Source: Didymodactylos carnosus (lineage: Eukaryota > Rotifera > Eurotatoria > Philodinida > Philodinidae). From it: a DNA stretch of 25,830 nt. Positions 1 through 8,493 of this stretch are shown here, piece by piece. The notes under the pieces were generated by a model. That model saw only the letters and a program-made list of their open reading frames with translations. It had not been told where the DNA came from and searched no databases. The DNA lies in the NCBI GenBank assembly GCA_905250885.1, contig CAJNOQ010002176.1, positions 1 through 25,830 of the forward strand, written 5' to 3'. Both the position numbers and the translations under genes were made by a program. Every line of letters starts with the position of its first letter. Position 1 is the first letter of the stretch.

Positions 1-385
1 AGATTTGTTTCAACTCTAACATATCTCTTTCGTTTTCTTTATTGTTATTACATATTGTTATTCTTTTCACCATATTAGTAACTATATTTTGCTTCATAGC
101 ATAGCTATGATCTGAATCAAAATTTAATGCTTTTGAACTAGCCGTTGGTTTCCGAAACCAACTGGTCCTTATTGTTCCACTTATTTGATTGATCTGAATA
201 CTGACATCCAAAAATGCTATCTTATGTTCTACTTCGTATTCAAAAGTAAATTGTAAATCGTTTTTTCTATTTAGATCTGTGGGGGATATATATGTTGGAG
301 AAACATGTTCATATGAACGACGTATATCTGAGCATATTCGTTGGACTAATTCAGAACCTTCTAGATCTCTGTATTTGACTTTAAA
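1..385 (-). pseudogene. Penelope-like element reverse transcriptase, C-terminal fragment
   Basis: The minus strand is open from 385 to the window edge (about 128 codons), with no ATG and no stop at the left end. In order it carries KYRDLEGSELVQRICSDIRR, then HKIAFLDVSIQIN, then TSWFRKPTASSKALNFDSDH and MKQNIVTNMVKRI. The series FLD..I, T.(W/F)RKPTAS, LN..S.H and MK..IV.N..KR is the block that follows the catalytic motifs in Penelope-like and related reverse transcriptases (end of RT and thumb). The catalytic YxDD region would lie upstream, and here the frame breaks: TAA-TGA at 386-391 stops it. A different frame just upstream reads PIVEILGGYNDLK, which suggests a frameshift. The GIY-YIG endonuclease, if present, would lie beyond position 1. 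PLEs such as Athena are known at bdelloid telomeres. Assignment to PLE is fairly safe; assignment to Athena is not tested. Confidence 0.75.
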
Positions 386-480
386 TCATTATATCCGCCA
401 AGTATTTCAACTATTGGCTAATGTGGACATGTTTTGGAAAAATTATTTATAGTTCAGCTTGAACACATTGTACGCTGTCC

Positions 481-494
481 ACTGATATATCAGT
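481..494. repeat. Perfect 14-bp palindrome
   Basis: ACTGATATATCAGT is a perfect palindrome between the PLE fragment and the tandem repeat. No function is evident. Confidence 0.6.
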
Positions 495-545
495 AGCCCA
501 ATTTGTTCTATTCAATGATGTCGTCAGCGGGCAATGGGTTAAGCT

Positions 546-915
546 CGTGAAATTCTCTGTCGAATGATATATAATGTAGAGTGGTTAACGAGAAGATTAA
601 TGGATATTATAAACATGAACGACGTACCGGTTTGCTGTGATGCTACCGAGTATTTCAGATTAGACTACTCAGTTACATTTTCTTAAGACTACCTTATATA
701 TTATTTTGAAACCCGTGAAATTGTCTATCGAATGGTATATGACGTAGATTAGTTGAGGATCAATGGATATTTTAAAGATGAAGGATGCTGATCTACTGGG
801 TTGCTGAAATGCTGCCGAGCATTTTAGATCTTAGACTACCTAGTTACATTTCCTTAGGGCTATCTTATATATCATTTTGTAGCCGGTGAAATTGCTTACC
901 AAACAGTGTATAATA
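546..915. repeat. Tandem repeat, ~170-bp unit, about 2.2 copies
   Basis: Three successive units start with GTGAAATT(c/g)(t/c) at about 547, 715 and 886. Copies at 546-713 and 714-884 share, in the same order, the segments CGAATG.TATA, ATCAATGGATATT, TTGCTG..ATGCT.CCGAG, GACTAC, AGTTACATTT and a TATATCATTTTG-like end. The third copy is cut off after about 30 bp. It lies just behind the broken 5' side of the PLE fragment. It could be a minisatellite or a tandem duplication inside a decayed element. No coding potential is seen. Confidence 0.8.
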
Positions 916-1019
916 GTTGATATTTAGTGCAGGTGGAATAATGTAAGTAGTTTGTTTAACGTAAAGGCAGTTTTTTTTCTGAAATATTTCCAGGGGCGCT
1001 GAAAAGGCTTTTAAAGGTC

Positions 1020-1194
1020 TTAAAATATGTTAGCGTTGAGCAAGAAGAAGAAATGCGAAACGACTACGTATAGAATAATGTTTATTGCAGAGCAGTCTGT
1101 CACATATCTTATCCATTCTTCAACGGCACAGTCTTCATAAAAAGTAATTGTAGTAATGTGATCTTTTCTGATCTTTGCGTGGAGGATTGTAAAT
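1020..1194 (-). other. Possible 3' exon of an unrecognised gene
   Basis: A minus-strand frame without an ATG runs from 1194 to a TAA at 1020-1022 and includes ITTITFYEDCAVEEWIRYV and INIILYVVVSHFFFLL. Its 5' side is a strong acceptor-like tract (T/C-rich, then TTTAG) that fits an exon boundary at 1194/1195. The peptide has an amphipathic, protein-like composition, but I do not recognise the family. It may belong with the frame at 1469-1658. Codon periodicity is modest, so chance is possible. Confidence 0.3.
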
Positions 1195-1468
1195 CTAAAT
1201 AGAAAGAAAAAAAAGAAGAAAAAATTGTACTAACATAAGCCTTGAAATATTATTATCTGACCTGGATAAAGGCTACAAATTTATAGCCAAATATAAAATA
1301 TATTTGACAGCAGAATTATTCTTTTAGATATATTCAACTAATTAACATGGCTTTTCCTTTTTTCTTTTCAGGAAAGGCCGATGGCTGAAAGACACAGAAC
1401 CCTTGGAGAAAAAATACTATGGTATTGATCTATGGCGCCGTCAAATTGTCGCGTATTTGTACGACTGG

Positions 1469-1658
1469 CTAGAAATCTTTTAACAGCAGTCGAGAAGGAC
1501 TATAGCCTCTAGCTAATATTTTAACATCATTAAGCTTAATATAGGTGACTTTCTTCTCAGATTCAATTAGCAACGAAATTATTGAGTCAGTATTGCTCAA
1601 AACATTTATCAGATCAACACCAGCAGTCCTATGAATACGCACTGTCATCAATGGCACC
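1469..1658 (-). other. Possible internal exon, unrecognised
   Basis: A minus-strand frame of about 62 codons includes VRIHRTAGVDLINVLSNTDS and KLNDVKILARGYSPSRLLL and stops at 1469. An AG acceptor (ATTTTTAG) sits at 1659-1660. A GTAAGT donor lies at 1725-1730, which would make a 72-bp intron, a typical size for such genomes. However, the frame upstream of that donor contains a TGA, so the splice model does not give a clean protein. It could be a decayed exon of the same gene as 1020-1194. No family is recognised. Confidence 0.3.
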
Positions 1659-1872
1659 CTAAAAATGCATGCTATGTAAGGAAGATTGAATGCTTTCGGT
1701 TTTAACCAGATTTCGTTATTACAAACTTACACTCCTCATACTGTATATGCGAAGTGAAGTTTCATACAAATGTTACATGGAGCTTTTTCACATCAAAATT
1801 CAAACAGAATTCTTCGTTTGTTGCAACTGACATTTCCAACAAAAAGCTTGATGTCTGAGGTATCTAGATAGA

Positions 1873-2150
1873 CCCTAGTGAAGGTACTTGAGACTAAGTA
1901 CTTAGACAAGTACTTGGGTAAGTAATGTCCAGAGTACCTGGAGTTTTTTGCTAGCAAGAAAGGTACTTATCAAGTAATTTAATAAGTATAAGTACTAGAT
2001 AAATACTTCGTCAAGTATTTAGCATGTAACCTGGTAAGTACTTGCGAAATATATGCAAGCATCAGAAGTTCTTCCAACAACTTGGAAGGTATTAAATATA
2101 AAAATGCTTGATAAGTGCTCAACCAAGTACTTTAGAAAAACTTCACGAAT
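1873..2150. repeat. Degenerate AAGTACTT-rich block, possible piggyBac-like remnant
   Basis: The palindromic octamer AAGTACTT and one-base variants recur more than ten times in under 300 bp, on both strands by symmetry. The left end reads CCCTAGTGAAGGTACTTG. This resembles the ends of the TAAGAT-rich element at 21241-22782 (CGCTAGTGAAAACCTTA and, reversed, CCCTAGTAAAAATCTTA). A possible mirrored end (CTTCACGAATT) lies near 2140-2150 but is poor. It ends shortly before the palindromic transposon at 2188. Confidence 0.5.
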
Positions 2151-2187
2151 TTGTATCTTGACTATCGATCAATTTAACTATTACTAG

Positions 2188-2581
2188 TAGGTATGCACCA
2201 GTTTTTAACTGGTGTTGGGGTATCCGGGAGAATTGCTATACATCAGTTATCACGATTCGCTCAGTGCCATGAAACATCTCATTTCGTAGAAAAATGTTTA
2301 CTCTACAAAATACATTCGCTCAAATCATTTCTAAGAAAACTTAGAACATTCTAAAATGCACCAGATCACGAAAAAAACCTGTTCGAACAGTTTTTTTCCG
2401 TGATTTAATGTATTTTTAAACGCTCTAAGTTTTCTTAGAAATGATTTGAGCGAATGTATTTTGTAGAGTAAACATTTTTCTACGAAGTGAGATATTTCAT
2501 GGCACTGAGCGAATCGTGATAACTGATGTATAGCAATTCTCCCAGATGCCCCAACACCAGTTAAAAACTGGTGCATACCTA
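2188..2581. mobile_element. 394-bp full-length palindromic foldback MITE, hAT-like
   Basis: The element begins TAGGTATGCACCAG and ends CTGGTGCATACCTA. It is flanked by the identical 8-bp repeat ATTACTAG at 2180-2187 and 2582-2589. The whole element is one inverted repeat. The dyad centre (TTCGAA at 2382-2387) falls exactly midway, so both arms are 197 bp with no net length difference, and mismatches cluster near the centre. Each arm also carries a smaller hairpin (CACCAGTT/AACTGGTG) next to the terminus. An 8-bp TSD and a TAGG start fit hAT-type transposition. The long frame readable across the palindrome is a by-product of symmetry, not a gene. Confidence 0.9.
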
Positions 2582-2589
2582 ATTACTAG

Positions 2590-3220
2590 TGTACATGCAG
2601 ACACATCTAATTAAAAGTCCCTTTTCCAACTAGTAGTATAATAGAAGTTGAAGCTTAAAGTAAGTAATTTTTTTCTTAGTACTTCTTAGCATTTCAACTA
2701 AAGAATAACGCATAGACCATCCAGTTCTGATAATCTCTAATTGATTTATGAAGTCATCTGAAAGTCGTCGATTTTTTCCGATTTTATCTACGATTCTATC
2801 AAGAATCATTGTAGCGATTTATCGTCGGAACCTGAACGATTTCAAGGACACAGAATATCACCGAAAGGATAGTAGTAGTGATTTGTATTAATGAAATGCA
2901 GAAGTAAAGAGTCAGTTTTTTCCGCATGACTCTGGGATCTTACCCAGCGTAAACCGAAATTTTATTTGTAACTCACGCGAAGTTTACCGTTATTCAATAG
3001 GTGTTTATGAAGTTAAGTGCTGGAATCGTTCCTTTGTAGTTTATCAAGTTCGAACACTAAGGGATGGGACTGGACATTCTAATACTAAACACATGCCTCT
3101 TGAGAAGAATAACTTTATAGGAAGGTTGTTCAGAGAGCGAGATAGAGAGAGGGATTACTTACGTGAGACACTACGCGGATAGGAGGGAGAGAAAAAGTCA
3201 AGAAATATCTGGTGTTCTAG
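2590..3220. other. Non-coding spacer with purine-rich end
   Basis: No convincing ORF. Around 2750-2840 there are short GATTTT/CGATTT-type echoes. Around 3125-3200 the plus strand is strongly purine-rich (GAGAGCGAGATAGAGAGAGG and similar), directly before the TPR fragment. The last bases before the ATG (TGGTGTTCTAG) look like a splice acceptor. Confidence 0.4.
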
Positions 3221-3742
3221 ATGGATAGTGACATGTCATTATTTGAACAAGATGAAAATGATGAAGCATTAAAATATTTCAACAAATCAACTGAAATTTG
3301 TAATAAATCTAAACCAAAAAATTATTACGGTCTTTCAGTTGTATGTAATAACATTGCCTCGATTTATATGAAACAAGGCAAGTCTACTGATCCAATTATA
3401 ATTTTTAATGATATTCATTATTTATTAACCAATTTTTTTCCGAATAATTACAATGCACTTGAATTAATGTATAATAATACTGCCGTATGTTACACGCATC
3501 TTGGTAATCATCAGGAAGCATTAAAGTATAATAACAAAGCACTAGAAATTACAAATAGTTTTTGTCCAAATAATCATTCTTCATCAGCAAGAGACTATCA
3601 TAATATTGGCTCGATTCATCTGAAAAATAACAATTATGAGGAGGCTTTGCAAAATTTACATAAAGAGCTGGGAGACATCTCATTTTCTTCAGAAATGTTT
3701 GCTCTACGCGATGAACATATTTGCAAAGAATCTCTAGATTGA
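3221..3742 (+). CDS. TPR-repeat protein fragment (kinesin-light-chain-type repeats)
   Basis: A 173-codon ORF with 42-residue spaced tetratricopeptide repeats of the kinesin-light-chain type. The helix pairs are at about residues 13-50 (EALKYFNKSTEI, then VVCNNIASIYMKQGK), 55-92 (then MYNNTAVCYTHLGNHQEALK) and 97-142 (ALEI, then DYHNIGSIHLKNNNYEEAL). Each repeat shows the A/G/Y/A positions typical of TPRs, which bind peptides or partner proteins. The protein is much shorter than normal TPR proteins of this type. The last repeat breaks after LHKEL into an unrelated tail of about 28 residues before the stop, so the 3' end looks chimeric or truncated. An acceptor-like TTCTAG ends just before the ATG, so this may be an exon rather than the true start. 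Known bdelloid genomes carry many such TPR genes; the exact role is unknown. Confidence 0.7.
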   Translation: MDSDMSLFEQDENDEALKYFNKSTEICNKSKPKNYYGLSVVCNNIASIYMKQGKSTDPIIIFNDIHYLLTNFFPNNYNALELMYNNTAVCYTHLGNHQEALKYNNKALEITNSFCPNNHSSSARDYHNIGSIHLKNNNYEEALQNLHKELGDISFSSEMFALRDEHICKESLD

Positions 3743-3791
3743 ACTCGGGGATTTGGTATTCTGGAATTTTGATTTTCGACCCTGATTTCAG

Positions 3792-4278
3792 GAGTTTTGA
3801 AGGAACCTCTGTATACACCACCTGAGATTGGAAATTCTTTTAGCTGTTCAAATCCTTTTTCAAATTTATTTTCGCTATTATGGTCGACAAGCAACACGAC
3901 CGAAACGATTAAGACGAAACCACGACATCGTAGCGAGAAATCTCGTCTGAATTCCAACAGGAAAGCATCAAAACGTCACCGAAAAACGGATTTTAAATAC
4001 GAACTTGTTAACCCAATTGATGCGCAATTCCATCCAACACAGGTTAGACGCATTCCCTATAGTTTGAACTTGAGATATCGAAGAATTATCATTAAAAATA
4101 ATAGTTTATTTATTGGTTTAAAAAACGAAGAAAGCCGAGAAGAGTTTAATCATTGTTTTTAGTTACAGCTGAACGCTGTCTTCAATTAAATGATCCACCA
4201 CAAACATCTCCATATCCACAAGATTTGTCTAGACCTCTAGAACTGCCTGATCAGCAGCACTATTGTCCTCAACGGTAA
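3792..4278 (+). pseudogene. Frameshifted basic ORF, unrecognised family
   Basis: A protein-like frame opens after TTTCAG (possible acceptor, 3786-3791) without an ATG. It runs VLKEPLYTPPEIGNS, then a basic stretch (KTKPRHRSEKSRLNSNRKAS), then FKYELVNPIDAQFHPTQVRR and NSLFIGLKNEESREEFNH, and stops in a T-run at about 4155-4162. From there a second frame continues smoothly as FLVTAERCLQLNDPP, SPYPQDLSRPLELP and QQHYCPQR to TAA at 4276. The clean continuation in another frame points to an indel in the homopolymer. The final ACGGTAAAT could alternatively be a donor site. I do not recognise the family. The basic N-terminal part suggests nucleic-acid binding, and an ORF from a mobile element is possible. 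It lies just after the truncated TPR frame. Confidence 0.5.
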
Positions 4279-4553
4279 ATTCAGTCAGTTTGGGAACGAC
4301 TTGGATGGATGACCTGGATGCTAATTTTAAGTTTTTTTTGTTCTTACCTTTTACGATTGGTGTTCCAGTCTTTCTCAAACGGGGGAGGTGTCATGCCTAG
4401 CTATGAAGTCAGTCAGTGGCTCACCAGCGTAGAAATTATTCATTGGCTGTAAGAAACGGGTTTCATCGAGTTAAAATGCCTGTATGTGTGTTTGTATGTC
4501 CGCAGTCGCACAAAGCGATGAATAAAATATGGTTATATAAGTGTGCTGTATGG

Positions 4554-4583
4554 CATCACATAGTACAGACGTACTATGTGATG
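4554..4583. repeat. Perfect hairpin, 13-bp arms, 4-nt loop
   Basis: CATCACATAGTAC is followed by AGAC and the exact inverse GTACTATGTGATG. A smaller hairpin (GTAGAG/CTCTAC) follows near 4608-4622. Both lie upstream of the larger foldback at 4713-5098 and may belong to the same decayed element. Confidence 0.75.
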
Positions 4584-4712
4584 TCATAGTCATGAAACTT
4601 TCACCGTAGAGACACTCTACAATGGGGAATCCGAAAATGAGTGTGAACTACCTCTACGATGAATCCTGTTAGTCGAAAATATAATTTCCACTTAAATTGA
4701 ATGGATGAAAAT

Positions 4713-5098
4713 GAGGTAAACTATTAGTCGTAAGCAAGTTGACGTAAAGAAGGATCCAAGAAATGCCTCAGATAATCATTGGATATCATTCTAAGCGAAT
4801 GACGCAGAAACTCGAAAGATGTCGCAGTGTACTGTGTGCCGAGTATAAAGGACGCCACAATCAACACAAACCAAGGTCTCAGTCGTTGTCACGGCATCTA
4901 TTAGGAGGTTGTTTTCGTGTTGAGTGTGGCGTCTCTATACTCTCACACAGTACAGTGTGACATCTTTCGAGCTTCTCCATCATCCGCTATCCTGAGATAT
5001 ATTCCTTGGATCCTCTAATTACGACAAAATTTTAAAGAATCATTCTTTTAGCCGGTATTAGTAACTGGTATTTACGGCGAACAGTAGTTTACCTAATT
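4713..5098. mobile_element. Imperfect foldback element (second palindromic repeat)
   Basis: The core arms at 4752-4870 and 4911-5013 begin with GGATCCAAG and its inverse. They share CTCGAAAGATGTC, the palindromic GTGTACTGTGTG, GAGTATA and GACGCCAC...TCAACAC in mirror order. The spacer of about 40 bp includes GTCGTTGTCACGG. Weaker mirror similarity extends to AGGTAAACTA at 4713 and its inverse near 5087-5094, with about 40 extra bases on the right side. I found no target-site duplication, so the exact ends are unsure. The short frame at 4763-4960 is a product of this repeat. Confidence 0.7.
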
Positions 5099-5364
5099 GG
5101 GCTATGATAAACAGCGAGAAGCTTGTCCGTTTAAAATGTGGGCCGAATAATGTAAGGCGAATACTTGCCGTGGCAAACGATACTCTCCACAGTCGCTTTA
5201 TAGTTTTTGTTGGCACGAAAGATGGTTCTCAAATTTATCATAACAAAACATTCAGGGGCCTAGTACCCTTATGGTATGGCTCAACAGCAAAGAAGCAGGA
5301 TCGTAACTTAGAGTTATATCAACTTCTTAGACTTGATAATACAGCATGGGAAATACAACCGTGA
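5065..5364 (+). CDS. Short 3' coding exon, unrecognised
   Basis: The frame is open from 5065 (after TAA at 5062-5064). The first ATG is at 5104, and TGA ends it at 5362-5364. The peptide reads LVFTANSSLPNWAMINSEKL, then LKCGPNNVRRILAVANDTLH, FIVFVGTKDGSQIYHNK, FRGLVPLWYGSTAKKQD and LYQLLRLDNTAWEIQP. Composition and codon use are protein-like and less AT-biased than the flanks. AATAAA motifs lie just after the stop (about 5366) and at about 5508, fitting a 3' terminal exon. CATTCTTTTAG at about 5040-5050 is a possible acceptor. The upstream part abuts the foldback at 4713-5098, which may have cut the gene. No family is recognised. A link to the ORF at 3792-4278 cannot be tested here. Confidence 0.45.
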   Translation: MVFTANSSLPNWAMINSEKLVRLKCGPNNVRRILAVANDTLHSRFIVFVGTKDGSQIYHNKTFRGLVPLWYGSTAKKQDRNLELYQLLRLDNTAWEIQP

Positions 5365-5572
5365 ATAAAGTACTAGAGCTTTTCGCTACAATATAATCAC
5401 ATTTTTATTTTCTAGTCAGATTGTAGTTTACTTGCTTGTTTTGTAATACTTTTTTTTGTTGCTGTTCGTGTTTTTTGAACCATGTATGTGTATAAAATAT
5501 TATGATGAATAAAAGAATATCTTGAGACTTACAACTTCTGTTCGTCGCTGTATCGTTTATGAAGCATGGACG

Positions 5573-5963
5573 AAAGCTAAGACTTAAATCAAGGTTTATG
5601 AGGAAAACTCACTGAATAACTGCAGTTATATCCAACTTAGTTGTTGAATGGTTTTAGAGGGAATAGATTATCAGTATAAGTGTCACACGTTAATGCACAG
5701 TGTCGTATACGTACTGTCACATTGAACATTATTCAGGTGTTAAATTAAAACCTAATTCAGCCATTAACATATGAGTTGCAAGAACTTCCCCCTCCCCTTA
5801 GCCATATAGTGCACTACTATATGAAAGCTAATATCTAATGCTACAATGTTCTTCGAACTTGTTTAACGTTTTTCGCGAAACAAGGTTTTGGGACCGAAAA
5901 TCTTCTCTTACACGTTGCATCGCACCAGTTTCATATTATTATTTTAAAGCTAAGACTTAAATC
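5573..5963. repeat. Pair of identical 18-bp direct repeats
   Basis: AAAGCTAAGACTTAAATC occurs at 5573-5590 and again at 5946-5963. The intervening 355 bp has no ORF and no visible terminal inverted repeat. The pair could mark an old insertion or a local duplication. Confidence 0.6.
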
Positions 5964-6782
5964 CGAAAATTGTTGGGATCAAATTTAGATTGTGGTTTCC
6001 TTTTATTCTTTTATATGTATTTGAAGTTTTTATCATAGACCGTTTAGATGATAATTAGTAACTTAACTTCCGTAGGTTTCATCAAAATTGATTTCTGAGC
6101 AACGAAGTTCACCTGAGGGAGCCTCCTTAGTAAAATGGTATCTGTCAGGGACAGAAATGAAAGTGAGTATTTTTTACGGATAAGAACTTACTCATATCAA
6201 ATAATAAATTAAAAATTCTCGTTTCATCGACTTTAGCTACATACTGGTAACAGAATTATTGAAAAATATTCAAAATCTGCTAGTAGATATCCATCTTACT
6301 ACGCTTTAAGCTAGTCACTGTTGCTATTAAAAGCACACGCGCTATCACTGCACGTACAGAAATAAACCAGACAACAAATGGCCAAAATAAGAAGAACAAG
6401 AAAAAGAACTACCATGAAAACCGTCCAGAGATCACATCTATTCCTAATGGCCCATCATATTTGGTCAACATTGTTTATACGAATTAATAATACTATTACT
6501 ACATTTTAAGAACACTTGCGACTCAAGCATATAAAGAAAATGTACAATAAAAAAGGATATTTTCTCTGTCTTTTTCTACATCAACATCACAAACAGAAAG
6601 AAAAGAAAAAATACAGTAACTAAGTAGATGCCCGTAAATGAACAAAAAAGTGCGTCACGAGCCCGTGTTCGGTGTTTTTGACAAAAAAATATAATACAGG
6701 TAGAAAATATGCTACTTAAGACAGAAATATGCGAAAATAATCGAACATTGATTATAATGTTTTTCGTGAAACAAGATTTTGG
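5865..6782. repeat. Diverged direct repeat (27 bp, 24 matching)
   Basis: AACGTTTTTCGCGAAACAAG at 5865 onward and AATGTTTTTCGTGAAACAAG at 6756 onward, both followed by (G/A)TTTTGG, are 24/27 identical. Both are followed by loosely similar sequence ending in (C/A)AC(C/T)(A/G)GT...TATT. This suggests two old copies of one element. The sequence around and between them, 5520-6310, is otherwise featureless and AT-rich. Confidence 0.5.
6311..6452 (-). CDS. Candidate terminal exon: single-pass membrane segment with Cys-rich tail
   Basis: A minus-strand frame open from about 6452 to TAG at 6311-6313 reads RNRCDLWTVFMVVLFLVLLI, LAICCLVYFCTCSDSACAFN, then SNSD. It has a strong hydrophobic helix of about 20 residues, followed by a cysteine-rich cytoplasmic-like end. 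An AG (CCATTAG) near 6441 could be the acceptor. It could be the last exon of a type I membrane protein, or the remnant of one. It is only 46 codons, and chance hydrophobic frames occur in T-rich DNA. Confidence 0.3.
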
Positions 6783-7247
6783 AAAAGGTTTTTTAAAAGA
6801 ATACTTTTTATACGTAATTTATGACACTGGTCTCACATCTGGTATTTATTTGAGCTGCTAGATGTTTTCTATCATAAGTGTTTCGGTGTTCGGTTTCTGG
6901 AGACTGATCTTAAAAATCTAAGATGAAGAGATTCAGATCTGCAGAATAATATTACTTGTTTGCCGTTTATCGGGCGCTTTAGGAGAAGTGCACATAATAT
7001 ACGATGGATGTACGGAGTCATAGAAATACTCCGTTAGATTAACTTCACTGACGAGTTAGGAAAACTGAGTTGATTTGATACTTATTTCATGATTATTGTC
7101 ATAATATTTCAATTTTAATTAAAACTGTAGTAATCAATCCACGATAAAAGATGATAAATGGAATTTTTCGATTAATCTGCCCGAGTTTATTCCAATAAAA
7201 ATGTAGAAAACTCAAATATGTACAATATGTTCTTTGTATAACCAAAA
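6460..7247. other. Non-coding AT-rich spacer
   Basis: No supported gene. It holds A-rich runs near 6540-6620 and the second copy of the diverged direct repeat near 6756. Confidence 0.4.
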
Positions 7248-7331
7248 ATGATAACTTTGCTCATCGCACGATTGTTATTGACGGTTGGTGCAGGCTGTGA
7301 TCAAACTGCATACTGTCCGAGATACATGTAA
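7248..7331 (+). CDS. Candidate mini-ORF or first exon with signal-peptide-like start
   Basis: ATG at 7248 (context AAAAATG) opens 27 codons: MITLLIARLLLTVGAGCDQT, then AYCPRYM and TAA. The hydrophobic start with a small-residue site (VGAG/C) looks like a secretion signal followed by two cysteines. The stop overlaps ATGTAAAA, which could instead be a splice donor, making this the first exon of a secreted Cys-rich protein. No following exon was identified. Confidence 0.2.
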   Translation: MITLLIARLLLTVGAGCDQTAYCPRYM

Positions 7332-8096
7332 AATGGATGAAGTAAATAGCTTTTAAACATAGATTATTACTGATTCTGTATAGCTTCTTCTGCGTAGACA
7401 AAGATTTTATAACAGTTGTAGCCACTATTGTCTATTACTTATTGTAACATTAGGCCTACTACACACTAAATATTATAAGTTAATACAATACATTACTCTG
7501 TATAGAACAGCTGGCTAACTTGTGACTAACTCGCCGAACAGCGATAAGCTCGGCACAACATAATCAAATAATTTTTACTTTTAAAATTCCTAAATTACAT
7601 AAACCACATTACATTCACCACTAAAGTCCTACTAGCAATCAACCCATTCCAATTAATTATTGTCCATGATACAAAAATGACTTTTGAAGATCACTTCGAA
7701 AATACGCATGCGTTGTGTAATCCTAATCATAGTCACATGGACACTTAAATAACGAGTAAAAGATGCCGGCAGAGTGACAAGGAATGGAACCACCACGCAT
7801 ATCCACTCAGAGAACTGACAGTTATAACAACAGAAACTAAGAAAGAACCCAAACTATTTCGTCGAAAATATTCTGTCTTCCCGCTATTAAACACGGTCGA
7901 CGACAAAACAATGCTAATTGAAAGCGATAGTTAAAAGTGATGAATCGAACAGTCATATTACCCCTCAGAATACGTTCAAGTGCCACTCCGACACATTTGA
8001 CACGTGCATTTATTCCTTTGATGTTGCTTCACAGTTCTACTTCAACATATAACCGGAAGATTACAACGATCAACATAATGGCTACATCATTGATGA
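7332..8096. other. Non-coding spacer, partly G-poor
   Basis: No supported ORF. The stretch at about 7560-7680 is rich in A and C with few G, a milder version of the tract at 11221-11520. Confidence 0.4.
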
Positions 8097-8288
8097 ACTA
8101 ACGGATGGTCCAGAAAAAGCAGGTCACTCTTGTTCGTCATTTTCGAGGGTGAGCCCAGTAGTCCAAAGAGTTCGCTTTACGCTCAATCGATAGAGAATTG
8201 AATTCTCTACAAAACCTGCTATTTGAATCTCTGATGGCATTTTTTTTCCACTCAAAATATTGAATGGTGCTGAGTTGTCGTACTGCGA
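8097..8288 (-). repeat. Left arm of ~193-bp inverted repeat (partner 9501-9695)
   Basis: The arm starts ACTAACGGATGGTCC and ends at TACTGCGA. Its reverse complement matches 9501-9695 at roughly 80% by eye. Translated on the minus strand it gives YDNSAPFNILSG, then SEIQIAGFVENSILYRLSVK and RTLWTTGLTLENDE. The other arm gives FDNSAPFIILSG, SEIQIAGFVETSILYRLSVK and RTLWTTELTLKNNE. A 9-nt length difference between the arms keeps the frame and several changes are synonymous, so the arms may be coding exons rather than plain transposon ends. No target-site duplication was found. Confidence 0.75.
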
Positions 8289-8354
8289 TGAGCTCTTACC
8301 GTCTCTTTTTTTGATTTTAAGCAATTTGTCTGTAGTTCAATAGTTAACTAATTA

Positions 8355-8393
8355 CTCAATTAATTAATTTTTTAATTAATGATTTCAATTGAG
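8355..8393. repeat. AT-rich hairpin inside the inverted-repeat unit
   Basis: CTCAATT...AATTGAG encloses ATTAATTAA/TTAATTAAT arms. It lies just inside the left arm of the unit at 8097-9695. Confidence 0.55.
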
Positions 8394-8493
8394 AATTTCG
8401 TTTATATATCAAAGAGAATTCATACAGAATTTAATTCTGTGCAAGAGTGAAACCCTGGATTCAGAAGGTTTTATTGCTTTTATAGCCCAAAAA

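Noticed and set aside
2331..2576. 81-codon minus-strand ORF
   Set aside because: It lies entirely within the palindromic element and mirrors its arms; the frame is a by-product of the inverted repeat.
3549..3957. Two minus-strand ORFs (90 and 107 codons)
   Set aside because: Antisense shadows of the TPR fragment and the basic ORF, which have clear protein-like patterns on the plus strand.
4763..4960. 65-codon plus-strand ORF
   Set aside because: It spans the foldback arms and loop, with no protein signature.
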